The position numbers and the translations under genes were made by a program. The notes under the pieces are model-generated. The model ran no database searches. It was not told where the DNA came from and saw only the letters and a list, made by a program, of their open reading frames with translations. A stretch of 64,000 nucleotides of DNA from the NCBI GenBank assembly GCA_938028765.1, contig CALIZF010000015.1, positions 1-64,000 on the forward strand, given 5' to 3'. Shown piece after piece: positions 16,889 through 26,143 of the stretch. The DNA is from an uncultured Paracoccaceae bacterium. GTDB lineage: Bacteria > Pseudomonadota > Alphaproteobacteria > Rhodobacterales > Rhodobacteraceae. How positions within the stretch are numbered: the stretch's first letter is position 1; each line of letters begins with the position of its first letter.

Positions 16889-19090
16889 ATGAGCGACTTC
16901 AGCTATTCCGTGGACGCCGACGGCGTCGCCACCATCACCTGGGACGTTCCGGGCAAATCGATGAACGTCATGTCGCAGGCCGGCTTCGTCCAGCTTGACG
17001 GCATGGTGGATGCCGCCCTCGCCGATCCGGCGGTGAAGGGCGTCATCATCACGTCGGGCAAGAAGGACTTCGCCGGTGGCATGGACCTCAACGTCATCGC
17101 CCGGATGAAGGACGAGGGCGGTGCCGACCCCGCGAGGGCGGTGTTCGAGGGCGTCATGTCGATCCACCGGATCCTGCGCAAGATCGAGCTTGCCGGCATG
17201 GACCGCAAGACGCAGACGGGGGGCAAGCCCTTCGTCGCCGCCCTGCCCGGCACCGCGATGGGGATCGGGCTCGAGCTGCCGCTGGCCTGCCACCGGATCA
17301 TTGCGGCCGACAACCCGGGGGCGCGGATCGGCCTGCCCGAGATCATGGTCGGCATCTTCCCCGGTGCCGGCGGCACGACGCGCCTTGTGCGCAAGCTGGG
17401 GGCGATGGCCGCGGCGCCGTTCCTGCTCGAGGGCAAGACGAACGAGCCGAAGAAGGCCATGGCGGCCGGGATCATCGACGAGGTGGTGCCCGCCGACCGG
17501 CTCATGGCGCGGGCGAAGGAGTGGGTGCTGGCCGCGAAGGACGCCGACCTCGTGAAGGTCTGGGACCGCAAAGACTACAAGATGCCCGGCGGCACGCCCT
17601 ATCATCCGGCGGGGTTCATGACCTTCCTCGGGGCCAGCGTCATGGTCCATGCCAACACCCACGGCGTCTATCCGGCGGCGAAGGCGCTGCTGTCGGCCAT
17701 CTACGAAGGCGCGCTGGTGCCCTTTGACACCGCGCTGAGGATCGAGGCGCGCTGGTTCACCCATGTGCTGATGAACCCCTCGTCGGGCGCGATGATCCGC
17801 AGCCTGTTCCTGAACAAGGAGGCGCTCGAGAAGGGCGCGAACCGCCCCGCGGTTGCGGACGAGAAGGTGGCGAAGCTCGGTGTTCTCGGTGCGGGCATGA
17901 TGGGGGCGGGAATCGCCTATGTCAGCGCCAGTGCCGGGATCGAGGTCGTCCTGATCGACGCCACGCAGGAGGCGGCGGACCGCGGCAAGGCGCATTCGGC
18001 CGACCTTCTCGACAAGGGGATGAAGCGCGGCGCCGTCACGGCCGAGAAGAAGGCCGAGGTTCTGGGCCGGATCACCGCCACGACCGACTATGCGGCGCTC
18101 GCGGGCTGCGACCTGATCTTGGAGGCGGTGTTCGAGGATCCGGCCGTCAAGGCCGAGGTGACGGCGCGGGCCGAGGCGGTGATCCCGCAGACCGCGATCT
18201 TCGCCACCAACACCTCGACCCTGCCGATCGGCGAGCTTGCCAAGGCCTCGATGCGGCCCGGACAGTTCATCGGCATCCACTTCTTCAGCCCGGTGGACAG
18301 GATGATGCTGGTCGAGATCATCAAGGGCAAGGCGACCGGCGACCGTGCGGTGGCCAAGGCGCTCGACTACGTGCGCCAGATCCGCAAGACGCCGATCGTC
18401 GTCAACGACGCGCGGTTCTTCTACGCCAATCGCTGCATCATTCCCTACGTCAACGAGGGGATGCGGATGGTCGGCGAAGGCGTTGCCCCGGCGCTGATCG
18501 AGAACGCCGCGAAGCTGGTCGGGATGCCGCTCGGCCCCCTGCAGCTTGTCGATGAAACCGCGCTCGACCTCGGCGCCAAGATCGCCCGGGCGACCAAGGC
18601 GGCCATGGGCGATGCCTACCCCGACTCCGCGGTGGACGACATCCTGTTCTGGATGGTCGATCAGGGCCGGATCGGGCGCAAGGCCAGGGCAGGGTTCTAT
18701 GCCTATGACGAGACGGGCAAGCGCCTTGGCCTGTGGGAGGGGCTCGCGCAGAAGTTCCCGCGCGCCCTGAAGCAGCCCGAGCTGGGCGAGGTGCAGCACC
18801 GCCTGCTGCTGGCCCAGGTGCTGGAGGCGGTGCGCGCGCTCGAGGCCGGGGTGCTGACCGACATCCGCGAGGGCGACGTTGGCGCGATCCTGGGCTGGGG
18901 CTTCGCGCCGTGGTCGGGCGGGCCGTTCTCGTGGCTCGACATGATCGGGGCGGCGCGCGCGGTCGAGATCTGCGACGGTCTAACCAGCCGGCACGGCAGG
19001 CGGTTCGAGGCCCCCGGCCTCTTGCGCGACATGGCGGCGACGGGGCAGACCTTCTACGGTCGGTTCGCGTCCCGGCCGAAGGCGGCCTGA
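16889..19090 (+). CDS. fadJ: Multifunctional enoyl-CoA hydratase / 3-hydroxyacyl-CoA dehydrogenase
   Basis: A 733-residue two-enzyme protein. The crotonase domain comes first, with the oxyanion-hole region 'GTAMGIGLELPLACHRII' and the catalytic Glu in 'GLPEIMVGIFPGAGG'. A central NAD-binding Rossmann domain starts at 'KLGVLGAGMMGAGIAYV', with 'FIGIHFFSPVDRMMLVEII' later, followed by two helical 3HCDH C-terminal domains. It hydrates enoyl-CoA and oxidises the 3-hydroxyacyl-CoA, passing product to the thiolase encoded 10 bp upstream. The ATG at 16889 fits 'MSDFSYSVDADGVATITWD'. Its end overlaps the convergent Hint-domain gene by 37 bp. Confidence 0.95.
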   Translation: MSDFSYSVDADGVATITWDVPGKSMNVMSQAGFVQLDGMVDAALADPAVKGVIITSGKKDFAGGMDLNVIARMKDEGGADPARAVFEGVMSIHRILRKIELAGMDRKTQTGGKPFVAALPGTAMGIGLELPLACHRIIAADNPGARIGLPEIMVGIFPGAGGTTRLVRKLGAMAAAPFLLEGKTNEPKKAMAAGIIDEVVPADRLMARAKEWVLAAKDADLVKVWDRKDYKMPGGTPYHPAGFMTFLGASVMVHANTHGVYPAAKALLSAIYEGALVPFDTALRIEARWFTHVLMNPSSGAMIRSLFLNKEALEKGANRPAVADEKVAKLGVLGAGMMGAGIAYVSASAGIEVVLIDATQEAADRGKAHSADLLDKGMKRGAVTAEKKAEVLGRITATTDYAALAGCDLILEAVFEDPAVKAEVTARAEAVIPQTAIFATNTSTLPIGELAKASMRPGQFIGIHFFSPVDRMMLVEIIKGKATGDRAVAKALDYVRQIRKTPIVVNDARFFYANRCIIPYVNEGMRMVGEGVAPALIENAAKLVGMPLGPLQLVDETALDLGAKIARATKAAMGDAYPDSAVDDILFWMVDQGRIGRKARAGFYAYDETGKRLGLWEGLAQKFPRALKQPELGEVQHRLLLAQVLEAVRALEAGVLTDIREGDVGAILGWGFAPWSGGPFSWLDMIGAARAVEICDGLTSRHGRRFEAPGLLRDMAATGQTFYGRFASRPKAA

Positions 19091-19719
19091 TCGCGACGGG
19101 GGGCGGCGGCCAGCGCCGCCCCGACCTCTTCCGCGGCCAGACAGGCCACGACCTGCGCCGCCGTTTCGGGCGACAGCGCGATGTAACGCGGCGGGCGCGC
19201 GGCGATCGGGTCCGCAGGACCGGCAGCCGGGGGGCAGTGCATCAGCACATCCGAGGCCGCGTAGATCACCTGTTCGTCGGCGAACATCGGCACCGCGGTG
19301 GCAATGCCGGGGTCCGGCAGCGCCGGCGCGATGCCGCGCCAGCCGGCCAGCGCGCGGGCCGGGATCAGCGGGAAAGCATCGCCGATCAGCGCCTCGGCGA
19401 GGTCAGAGTCCACGACCAGCCGCTGGTCGGGCATCAGCAGCAAGGGCCGCCGGTTGCCGAGCGCGCCCTCGGGCACCCGCAGGGGCCAGTGCGCCGCGGG
19501 CCATGCCCCCGGCCCCGCCGCAGCACGGTGCCGCTGGACCGCGACGATGGGCACAAGGCCGTCGTCGAAGGTCAGCACCAGATCGCCGGGGCACAGCGCG
19601 TCGACGTCGCGCCAGCCGCCGGCCGTGGCGATCCGGGTGCCCGCGACGATGCCGTCGGTCATGAAGCCGGGCCGGGCATCGCACCCGCCGTCATCGTCGC
19701 CCGCGCCGCCGTGCTGCAT
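19054..19719 (-). CDS. Hint (Hedgehog/intein)-domain protein
   Basis: A protein of about 221 residues of the Hint_2 type common in Rhodobacterales. 'VAGTRIATAGGWRDVDALCP' followed by 'GDLVLTFDDGLVPIVAVQ' is the usual beginning of the domain, and 'LLLMPDQRLVVDSDLAEALI' contains the DQR-type block, but the usual HR(V) His is replaced by Gln-Arg. Family members are often attached to secreted calcium-binding proteins; this one stands alone, so autoprocessing has no obvious target. Start is uncertain: 19719 has GGGGGA upstream; 19773 and 19662 are alternatives. The 3' end overlaps fadJ by 37 bp. Confidence 0.8.
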   Translation of the reverse strand: MQHGGAGDDDGGCDARPGFMTDGIVAGTRIATAGGWRDVDALCPGDLVLTFDDGLVPIVAVQRHRAAAGPGAWPAAHWPLRVPEGALGNRRPLLLMPDQRLVVDSDLAEALIGDAFPLIPARALAGWRGIAPALPDPGIATAVPMFADEQVIYAASDVLMHCPPAAGPADPIAARPPRYIALSPETAAQVVACLAAEEVGAALAAAPRRDQAAFGRDANRP

Positions 19720-19863
19720 CGGTCCCCCGTGCCCCGTCTGTCCCACACCACCGCGCCGCGCTGCGCGAGGCATTTCCGGGGCGCCATCCCGGCCTTCGCA
19801 TGGCAGCGTTCCGGCGGCGACCTCGATTGGCGGGCGACACAGGGAAATGTCGCCCGGCCGCGT

Positions 19864-20529
19864 TCAATGCCCCACGGCGTCGTCGAAGCGGTAACCGAAC
19901 CGGTCAATATCCTCGGCACAGGCCTCGGCCACCGCAGCCGACGCGGCGCTGGAATAGAGCGGGCGCCAGTCGCGCGGCCGGGCGCTTTCGTTCGCCCGCG
20001 GCAAGGGGGTGACGCGGAAGCCCAGATGCGCCTCGAACGGGGCAAGATCGGCGTCAAGACGCTCGAACCGGGCATAGAGGGTGCAGCGGTCCGCCCCGCT
20101 CCGGTCGCGCACATAGGCGCCGTAGGGCCAGGCGGCGAGGCTGGCGCGCGTCTGCGGGTGCAGGACGAACCTGTTGAAATCCAGAGCCTTAGCCAGACCC
20201 ACGGCCGGATGCGCAAAGCCCTGCGCCCGCAGCCAGTGGTAATAGCTCGCCACCCGGTCCCAGGGATTGCGGACGATTGTCACAACGAACATGCGCGCCA
20301 TCGCCTCGGCCGGCAGGACACCGTCGATGTCGGCCAGCGTCGAATGCTTCCACAGCCGTCCTGCCGCCTTCAGCGCCTTGACCCGCGCGCGCCGCGCGCG
20401 CGCCTTCGGCGTATCGCCGATCAGGATGTCGTCGGCCTTCGCCCGCGCTTCAAGCGCCAGCGACAGCGCGGTGCCCCCGGTCTTGGGGATGTGGACAAAA
20501 ACATAGGCACGCCCCGGCGAGACGATCAT
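19864..20529 (-). CDS. Sulfotransferase-family protein
   Basis: A 221-residue protein of the Sulfotransfer_2 type. The 5'-phosphosulfate loop of PAPS binding is 'VFVHIPKTGGTALSLALEAR' near residue 10, and the 3'-phosphate motif is 'VTIVRNPWDRVASYYHWLR'. Such bacterial enzymes sulfate surface carbohydrates or small molecules; the acceptor cannot be predicted. The ATG overlaps the stop of the DMT transporter gene by 4 bp (ATGA), implying cotranscription and translational coupling. Association with an exporter hints at a modified exported compound (inference). Confidence 0.9.
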   Translation of the reverse strand: MIVSPGRAYVFVHIPKTGGTALSLALEARAKADDILIGDTPKARARRARVKALKAAGRLWKHSTLADIDGVLPAEAMARMFVVTIVRNPWDRVASYYHWLRAQGFAHPAVGLAKALDFNRFVLHPQTRASLAAWPYGAYVRDRSGADRCTLYARFERLDADLAPFEAHLGFRVTPLPRANESARPRDWRPLYSSAASAAVAEACAEDIDRFGYRFDDAVGH

Positions 20530-21458
20530 CGCCGTTCGCCCCCGAGCGCGATCATCGCCCCGGCAGCGGCGATCAGCGCCATCCCGGCCCAGGCCAGCGG
20601 CCCGATCCGTTCCGCCCAGATCAGCCAGCCGAAGAGCGCCGCGATCGGCAGGAAGGCGTATTCGAACACGGCGACCCGACCCGGCTCGGCGATCTGGTAG
20701 GCGCGCATCAGGAAGCTGACCCCAATCAGCGAGCCTACGGCCTGCAGGAGCGTCAGCGCGAGGAACCGCGGCGACGGCCAGACTGCCCCGCGCAAGACGA
20801 AGCCCGCCGCCCCCTCGGCCGCATCCTGCGGCCAGAGGGCCAGCGCCGCCATCCCGACGGCGCCCGCGATCCCGAAGGCGACGAAGAAGGCGACCGTGAT
20901 CGCCTCGGGCGGCTCCTCGGCGCACCATGCGCGCGTCAGGATGTTGCCGAGCGCATAAAGCGCCCCGGCGGCGAGCGGCCAGATCATGCCCCAGTGCAGC
21001 GTCAGGCCGCCGGCCGGGGTCAGGACCATCACTGCGCCGGCAAAACCCACGGCCACCGCCAGCACCCTTACCGGCCCGAGCGGCTGGCCCCAGCCCAGCC
21101 GGAGGATCAGCAGGACGAAGATCGGCGCGGTATAGAGGCCCGCGGCCACCTGGGCGACGGGCAGGAACGCGAGGCTGCCGAAGTAGATCAGCATCGCCAC
21201 CGCATGGACCGCGGCCCGCAGCGCGACGGCGCTCGGGTTTCGCGGGCGGATCCGCAGGCCGAGCGGCCGCGCGACCGCGGCCACCAGAACCAGCGCCATG
21301 ACCGCGCGGATCGTGTGGAACTGCCACAGTCCGCCGTCCTCGGCGATCAGACGCACATAGTTGTCGATCCAGGCGATGACGACGCAGAACACCAGAACGC
21401 AGCCAAGCGCCGCCCAGAGGCGCCCCGGGGCCGCCGCGATGGTTGCGCGTGTGGTCAT
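20526..21458 (-). CDS. DMT-superfamily (EamA) transporter
   Basis: About 310 residues, ten predicted membrane helices in two EamA repeats, beginning with 'LWAALGCVLVFCVVIAWIDN' and ending in 'GPLAWAGMALIAAAGAMIAL'. EamA proteins export metabolites such as amino acids or purines; the substrate is not readable. I prefer the ATG at 21458 because GAGGTGGGAAGGG precedes it; the frame extends to 21491. It is divergent from the acyl-CoA ligase gene across only 65 bp and overlaps the sulfotransferase gene downstream. Confidence 0.92.
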   Translation of the reverse strand: MTTRATIAAAPGRLWAALGCVLVFCVVIAWIDNYVRLIAEDGGLWQFHTIRAVMALVLVAAVARPLGLRIRPRNPSAVALRAAVHAVAMLIYFGSLAFLPVAQVAAGLYTAPIFVLLILRLGWGQPLGPVRVLAVAVGFAGAVMVLTPAGGLTLHWGMIWPLAAGALYALGNILTRAWCAEEPPEAITVAFFVAFGIAGAVGMAALALWPQDAAEGAAGFVLRGAVWPSPRFLALTLLQAVGSLIGVSFLMRAYQIAEPGRVAVFEYAFLPIAALFGWLIWAERIGPLAWAGMALIAAAGAMIALGGERR

Positions 21459-21523
21459 GACCCTTCCCACCTCGCGCATAAACGGCGACAATACGCAACT
21501 GCAAGCGACAAGGGAGGGGCGGC

Positions 21524-23149
21524 ATGGGCTGGCTGGCGGACGAACGGGGGCTGGAGCGCACGGCAGCGAATTTCGTGCCGCTCACGCCCCTCTCGCACCT
21601 GAACCGCGCCGCCCGGATCTGGCCGGAACGCGAGGCGCTGGTCTATCGCGGCCTGCGCTGGAGCTATGCCGAATATCATGCGCGGGTCAGCCGGCTGGCC
21701 TCGGCCCTTGCCGGCATGGGCGTGCGACCGGGCGACGTGGTGGCGACGATCCTGCCGAACGTGCCGGCCCAGGTCGAGGCGCATTTCGGCGTGCCCGCCT
21801 GCGGGGCGGTGCTGAACACGATCAACACCCGGCTCGATGTCGCGACGGTGGCCTACATCCTCGACCACGGCTGCGCCAAGGTCCTGCTGTGCGACACCGC
21901 CCACCTGAAGCTGGCCGAGGCGGCGATGGCCCAGATGACCGGTCCGCGGCCTGCGCTGGTGGAAGTGGCCGACGACCAGGCCGGCCTGCCCGCAAGCGGC
22001 GACTGGCCGGAATACGAGGACCTGATCGCGCGCGGCGATCCCGCCTTCCCCTGGGTCATGCCGCAGGACGAATGGGAAAGCCTTGCGCTCAACTATACCT
22101 CGGGCACCACGGGCCGGCCCAAGGGCGTCGTCTATCACCACCGGGGGGCCTATCTCAGCGCAATGGGGCAGGTCATCAGCTGGCGCATGGTGCTGCACCC
22201 CCGCTACCTCACGATCGTGCCGCTCTTCCACTGCAACGGCTGGTGCCACGCCTGGATGATCCCGGTCGTCGGCGGCACGGTGATCTGCTGCCGCGACATC
22301 ACCGCCGCCGCGATCTATCAGGCCATCGCCGACGAAGGCGCGACCCACTTCGGCGGCGCGCCGATCGTGCTGAATACCATCATCCACGCCAAGGACGCCG
22401 ACCGGCGGCCCTTCGCCCATACGGTCGAGATATTTACCGCCGGTGCCCCCCCGCCCGCCGCGACGCTGGCCGCGATCGAGCCGCTCGGCTTCAACGTGAC
22501 GCAGGTCTATGGCCTCACCGAAACCTACGGGCCAGCGACCGAATGCACCTGGAAGGACGAATGGGACGCGCTGCCCCCCGACGAACGTGCCGCTGTCAAG
22601 GCACGCACCGGCGTCGCCATGCCGTTCATGGAGGATGTGACGGTGCTTGACGACGCGCTGCGCCCCGTGCCGCGCGACGGGGCGAGCCTCGGGCAGGTGA
22701 TGCACCGCGGCAACGGCGTGATGAAGGGCTATTACCGCAACCCCGAGGCCACGGCCGAGGCGTTCCGCGGGGGCTGGTTCCACTCGGGTGACATCGCCTT
22801 CCTCACGCCCGATGGCTACATCAAGATCGCGGACCGGGCGAAGGACATCATCATCTCGGGCGGCGAGAACGTGTCTTCGGTCGAGGTGGAGAACGTCCTG
22901 GCCCACCACCCCGCGGTGGCGCTGGTCGCCGTGGTGGCAAAGCCCGATCCGCATTGGGGGGAGGTGCCCTGCGCCTTCGTCGAGCTGAAGGAGGGCGCGC
23001 AGGCAACCGAGGCCGAGCTGATCGCCTTCGCCCGCGCGCGCCTTGCGGGGTTCAAGACGCCGAAGGCCGTGGTGTTCGCGGACCTGCCCAAGACCTCGAC
23101 CGGCAAGATCCAGAAGTTCGAGCTGCGCGCGCGGGCGAAGGCGTTGTGA
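21524..23149 (+). CDS. Acyl-CoA synthetase (AMP-binding; medium/long-chain or DmdB-like)
   Basis: A 541-residue adenylate-forming ligase. The P-loop is 'YTSGTTGRPKGV' at residues 191-202; 'VYGLTETYGPATECTWKDEW' is motif A5; 'GWFHSGDIAFLTPDGYIKI' and 'DIIISGGENVSSVEVENVL' are A7/A8; the catalytic Lys is in 'KTSTGKIQKFELRAR'. It activates a carboxylic acid via an acyl-AMP. Its closest family contains fatty-acyl-CoA ligases and the methylmercaptopropionate-CoA ligase DmdB of marine roseobacters; the sequence does not separate them and no dmdA/C/D gene is near. GGAGGGG is well spaced before the ATG. Confidence 0.92.
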   Translation: MGWLADERGLERTAANFVPLTPLSHLNRAARIWPEREALVYRGLRWSYAEYHARVSRLASALAGMGVRPGDVVATILPNVPAQVEAHFGVPACGAVLNTINTRLDVATVAYILDHGCAKVLLCDTAHLKLAEAAMAQMTGPRPALVEVADDQAGLPASGDWPEYEDLIARGDPAFPWVMPQDEWESLALNYTSGTTGRPKGVVYHHRGAYLSAMGQVISWRMVLHPRYLTIVPLFHCNGWCHAWMIPVVGGTVICCRDITAAAIYQAIADEGATHFGGAPIVLNTIIHAKDADRRPFAHTVEIFTAGAPPPAATLAAIEPLGFNVTQVYGLTETYGPATECTWKDEWDALPPDERAAVKARTGVAMPFMEDVTVLDDALRPVPRDGASLGQVMHRGNGVMKGYYRNPEATAEAFRGGWFHSGDIAFLTPDGYIKIADRAKDIIISGGENVSSVEVENVLAHHPAVALVAVVAKPDPHWGEVPCAFVELKEGAQATEAELIAFARARLAGFKTPKAVVFADLPKTSTGKIQKFELRARAKAL

Positions 23150-23224
23150 CCGCGAGCCTCGCGGGCTAGATTGCGCCCAACGTGGCGAGCGAGCAGGCCC
23201 GGCCGCAATGACGGCGCGTTCCCG

Positions 23225-24226
23225 ATGACGGTGCTGAAGAAATACTTGCGGCTGGAGGCGGCGGGCGTCTGGCGCGCGGGCCCGGACGAGAAGCGGCGCG
23301 ATGTCGTCGTGCAACTGGGCGAAGCCTCGCTGACCTTTCTCGACCTTCGGTCGGGCACGGCCCTGTCGCACTGGTCGCTGCCCGCGGTGGTGCGGCTCAA
23401 CCCCGGCGACCTGCCGGCCCGCTACGCCCCTGGCAACGGGGACGAGGGCGAGACGCTGGAACTCGACGATGCGCCCATGATCGAGGCGGTCGAGACGGTC
23501 CGGGCCGCCATCGGGGCCGATGCGCCAAAGCCGGGTCGGCTGCGCCTCGGCATCTTCGCAGGCATCGTCGGCGCGGCGGTGCTGCTGGCGGTGTTCTGGC
23601 TGCCGGACGCGCTGGCGATGCATACCGCCTCGGTCTTGCCGGCAGCGGCGCGGGCGGTGATCGGGCGCGACGTGCTGGCCGACATCGCCCGTGTCGCCGG
23701 CACGCCCTGCGCGCGGCCTGCCGGCCTGCGGGCGGCCCGCCGGCTGGCCGACCGGCTGTTCGCGCCCGGCGGGGCCGAGATCGCGGTGGTCCGCGAAGGG
23801 ATCGGCGGCGCGCTGCCGTTGCCGGGCCAGATCATCGTGCTGGATGCGCGGATTCTGGGCATGGCCGACGCCCCCGAACTGCCCGCGGCACACCTGCTGG
23901 CGGCGCGGCTGCGCGCCGAGGCGGTGGACCCGCTGGTCCCCGTGCTGCGCTGGTCCGGGCTTGGGGCCACGTTGCGCCTGCTCGCGACCGGCACGCTGCC
24001 GCCCTCGGCCGTCGCGGGCTATGGCGCGCATCTTCTGTCGCTGCCGCCCGCCCCCGTCGATCCACAGGAACTGGCGCGTCGCGCGGCAACCGCGGGGGTT
24101 GACCTCGGCCCCTACGCGGCCACGGACGAGGCGGTGCGGATGGCGGCGATGGCAGATCCGGCCACGCCGCGCCTGATCCTGTCGGATGCCGACTGGATCA
24201 GCCTGCAGTCGATCTGCAGCGCCTGA
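23225..24226 (+). CDS. Single-pass membrane protein, M48-peptidase-like but without HExxH
   Basis: A 333-residue protein. Residues 1-100 are a soluble beta-rich N-terminal domain, 107-130 a membrane helix, and the rest probably periplasmic. 'LPLPGQIIVLDARIL' (197-211) closely mimics the M48 segment (A)LPGGxIxVxxGLL that precedes the zinc site, but where HExxH is expected there is HLLAA (223-227). No other zinc motif appears. It is therefore best described as a possibly inactive M48-like protein; a membrane scaffold or regulator role is inference. The ATG at 23225 was preferred over one at 23171 because the homologous-looking sequence begins there. Confidence 0.75.
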   Translation: MTVLKKYLRLEAAGVWRAGPDEKRRDVVVQLGEASLTFLDLRSGTALSHWSLPAVVRLNPGDLPARYAPGNGDEGETLELDDAPMIEAVETVRAAIGADAPKPGRLRLGIFAGIVGAAVLLAVFWLPDALAMHTASVLPAAARAVIGRDVLADIARVAGTPCARPAGLRAARRLADRLFAPGGAEIAVVREGIGGALPLPGQIIVLDARILGMADAPELPAAHLLAARLRAEAVDPLVPVLRWSGLGATLRLLATGTLPPSAVAGYGAHLLSLPPAPVDPQELARRAATAGVDLGPYAATDEAVRMAAMADPATPRLILSDADWISLQSICSA

Positions 24227-24230
24227 GGCC

Positions 24231-24262
24231 GAGGCGCCCCGGCCATGCGACCGGGGCGCCTC
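24231..24262. terminator. Bidirectional hairpin terminator
   Basis: A perfect 12-bp stem (24231-24242 with 24251-24262) with an 8-nt loop lies 5 bp past the stop of the M48-like gene and between two convergent genes. No long T tract is present, but the symmetry and position fit termination in both directions. Confidence 0.65.
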
Positions 24263-24316
24263 CCTGCACGGCCCGCGGATTTCTGCCGCTCCGCTGCCAA
24301 TCCCCAACCTGCGCCG

Positions 24317-25447
24317 TCAGCGGCGCAGGATCGCATCCCCGAACCCGGCGCCGCGCGCCGCCGCCAACGCCGCCTGCGCTTCCGCCGCCGTGGCGAAGGG
24401 CCCTGCACGCACCACCTCGACCGCCGTGCCGCGGACCGTCGCCCGCCCCGTCCGCACCGGCAGACCGAGGGCGGCCAGCCGCGCCTCCGCGTTGCGCGCG
24501 TTCTGCGGCATGGAAAAGCTGCCGACCTGAACCCAGGCCGCCCCCGCGGGCACGGGCAGCGGCGCCGCGGCGACCGGCGTCCGGGTGGACACCCGGGCCA
24601 TCGGGGCGGCCGGTTCGGGCGTGCGCGCCGCGACCGTCACCCGCGGCTCCACCGGGCGGAACACCGGCGGGATCAACCCGTCGCGCGGCGTGTCCACGTG
24701 CAGCGCCATCGGCACGGTATCGGTCCAGATGGCGCGCATCCGCGCCTCGCCGTCCGGGGTGCCGACGCCGCGGCGGGGGTTCAGCCGGTCGTCGCGCCAG
24801 GCCATCTTGTAGCCGGACGGCAGCACGACCGCCGGAACGCGCGGATCCGCCGCCGTCGCCATCGGGGCCATGCCGCCGCGGGGTGCCGTCAGCGCAGCCC
24901 CCGGCCCGGGCGCGCCTGCCCGCGGCGCATCGCCGGGGCGCGCCCCGCTGATCGTCACGCCGGGTTCGAGGCACAGCACCACGCTGCCGCCGCCCACAAG
25001 CTCGAACCGCTGCGCGACCGGCGCCCGCGCCGGGCAGCCGGGTGCCGGCGCCGCGGGGCGCGCGACGGGCGGCGCGGGGGGCGGCGGCGCAGCCCGTGCG
25101 GGCGCAGGGGCCGCGGCGGCCACCGGCGGGGGCGGCGGTGCAGCAACCGGCGGCGCGGCCGGTGCCGCCGCCTCGGCCGCCAGTGCGGCGCGGGCGCGTT
25201 CCATCGTCACCCGCGTCGGCTGCAGCCCGCACATCGGCCGCCGGTCCGTGCCGATGCGGCGCACCCAGGTCACCTGTCCGCCATGGCCCGCCCGCACATA
25301 GGCGCAGCCGCGGCTGTCGACATACTGAACGCCCGAGAACCCCGGCGGCGGCGGCTCGGACGGGCCGGCACCGGAAACCTGTGCCGCCGCGGGCAACACT
25401 ACTCCTGCGGCCGCGACCAGCGCGACCGCGGCGGCTTTCAACAACAT
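24317..25447 (-). CDS. Exported SPOR-domain protein
   Basis: A 376-residue secreted protein: signal peptide ('LLKAAAVALVAAAGVVLPAA' to about residue 24), a conserved Cys-containing domain ('YVDSRGCAYVRAGHGGQVTW' and 'IGTDRRPMCGLQPTRV'), a long Ala/Pro linker, and a C-terminal SPOR domain beginning 'AAWVQVGSFSMPQNARNAEA'. SPOR domains bind denuded glycan strands at the division septum, so this protein is probably recruited to the divisome. The ATG at 25447 gives the cleanest signal peptide; ATGs at 25459 and 25477 are alternatives. It lies downstream of upp... on the opposite flank with its own upstream region. Confidence 0.9.
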   Translation of the reverse strand: MLLKAAAVALVAAAGVVLPAAAQVSGAGPSEPPPPGFSGVQYVDSRGCAYVRAGHGGQVTWVRRIGTDRRPMCGLQPTRVTMERARAALAAEAAAPAAPPVAAPPPPPVAAAAPAPARAAPPPPAPPVARPAAPAPGCPARAPVAQRFELVGGGSVVLCLEPGVTISGARPGDAPRAGAPGPGAALTAPRGGMAPMATAADPRVPAVVLPSGYKMAWRDDRLNPRRGVGTPDGEARMRAIWTDTVPMALHVDTPRDGLIPPVFRPVEPRVTVAARTPEPAAPMARVSTRTPVAAAPLPVPAGAAWVQVGSFSMPQNARNAEARLAALGLPVRTGRATVRGTAVEVVRAGPFATAAEAQAALAAARGAGFGDAILRR

Positions 25448-25513
25448 GACTACCCCCATGTAGCGTGAGGGCATCATGCCGCAGGATGTAGTATGGGTAA
25501 AGAGGGGAGGGGT

Positions 25514-26143
25514 CTATTTTGTGCCGAACATGCGGTCACCCGCATCCCCTAGCCCCGGCACAATATATCCATGGTCGTTCAGATGGCTGTCCACAGCCGC
25601 TGTGACGATCGGCACGTCCGGATGCGCGGCACGCATCCGCGCGATCCCCTCCGGCGCCGCCAGAAGGCACAGGAACCGGATGTTCCGCGCCCCCCGGTCC
25701 TTCAGCAGCGACACCGCCGCGGCCGAGGAATTGCCGGTGGCCAGCATCGGGTCCACGACGATGCACATGCGGCTGTCCAGCATGTCCGGCACCTTGCAGT
25801 AATACTGCACCGGCTGCAGCGTGACCGGATCGCGGTAGAGGCCGATGAACCCCACCCGCGCCGCCGGGATCAGCTCCAGGATCCCGTCCAGAAGCCCGTT
25901 GCCCGCCCGCAGGATGGAAATCAGCGCAAGCTTCTTGCCCTCCAACGTCGGCGCGGTCATCGGGCACAGCGGCGTCTCGATCTCGACCGTGGTCATGTCC
26001 AGTTCGCGCGTGACCTCGTAGGCCAGCAGCAGGCTGATCTCCTTCAGGAGCCGCCGGAAGCCCGCGGTCGAGGTTTCGCGGTTCCGCATGATCGTCAGCT
26101 TGTGCTGGACCAGCGGATGCGCGACGACGGTGACGTGATCCAT
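25514..26143 (-). CDS. upp: Uracil phosphoribosyltransferase
   Basis: A 209-residue enzyme making UMP from uracil and PRPP. The PRPP loop is '[20 protein letters not shown]' and the C-terminus '[17 protein letters not shown]' is the uracil-binding signature of the family. Length is standard. The ATG shares one base with the add stop codon (TGATG), so it is translationally coupled as the last gene of the salvage operon. It captures the uracil released after deamination and phosphorolysis of pyrimidine nucleosides upstream in the pathway. Confidence 0.97.
   Translation of the reverse strand: MDHVTVVAHPLVQHKLTIMRNRETSTAGFRRLLKEISLLLAYEVTRELDMTTVEIETPLCPMTAPTLEGKKLALISILRAGNGLLDGILELIPAARVGFIGLYRDPVTLQPVQYYCKVPDMLDSRMCIVVDPMLATGNSSAAAVSLLKDRGARNIRFLCLLAAPEGIARMRAAHPDVPIVTAAVDSHLNDHGYIVPGLGDAGDRMFGTK

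Noticed and set aside
19864-21585. 573-residue frame fusing transporter-region sequence to the sulfotransferase
   Set aside because: The upstream part is the DMT transporter gene in another frame; the sulfotransferase begins at 20529 with the PAPS loop.
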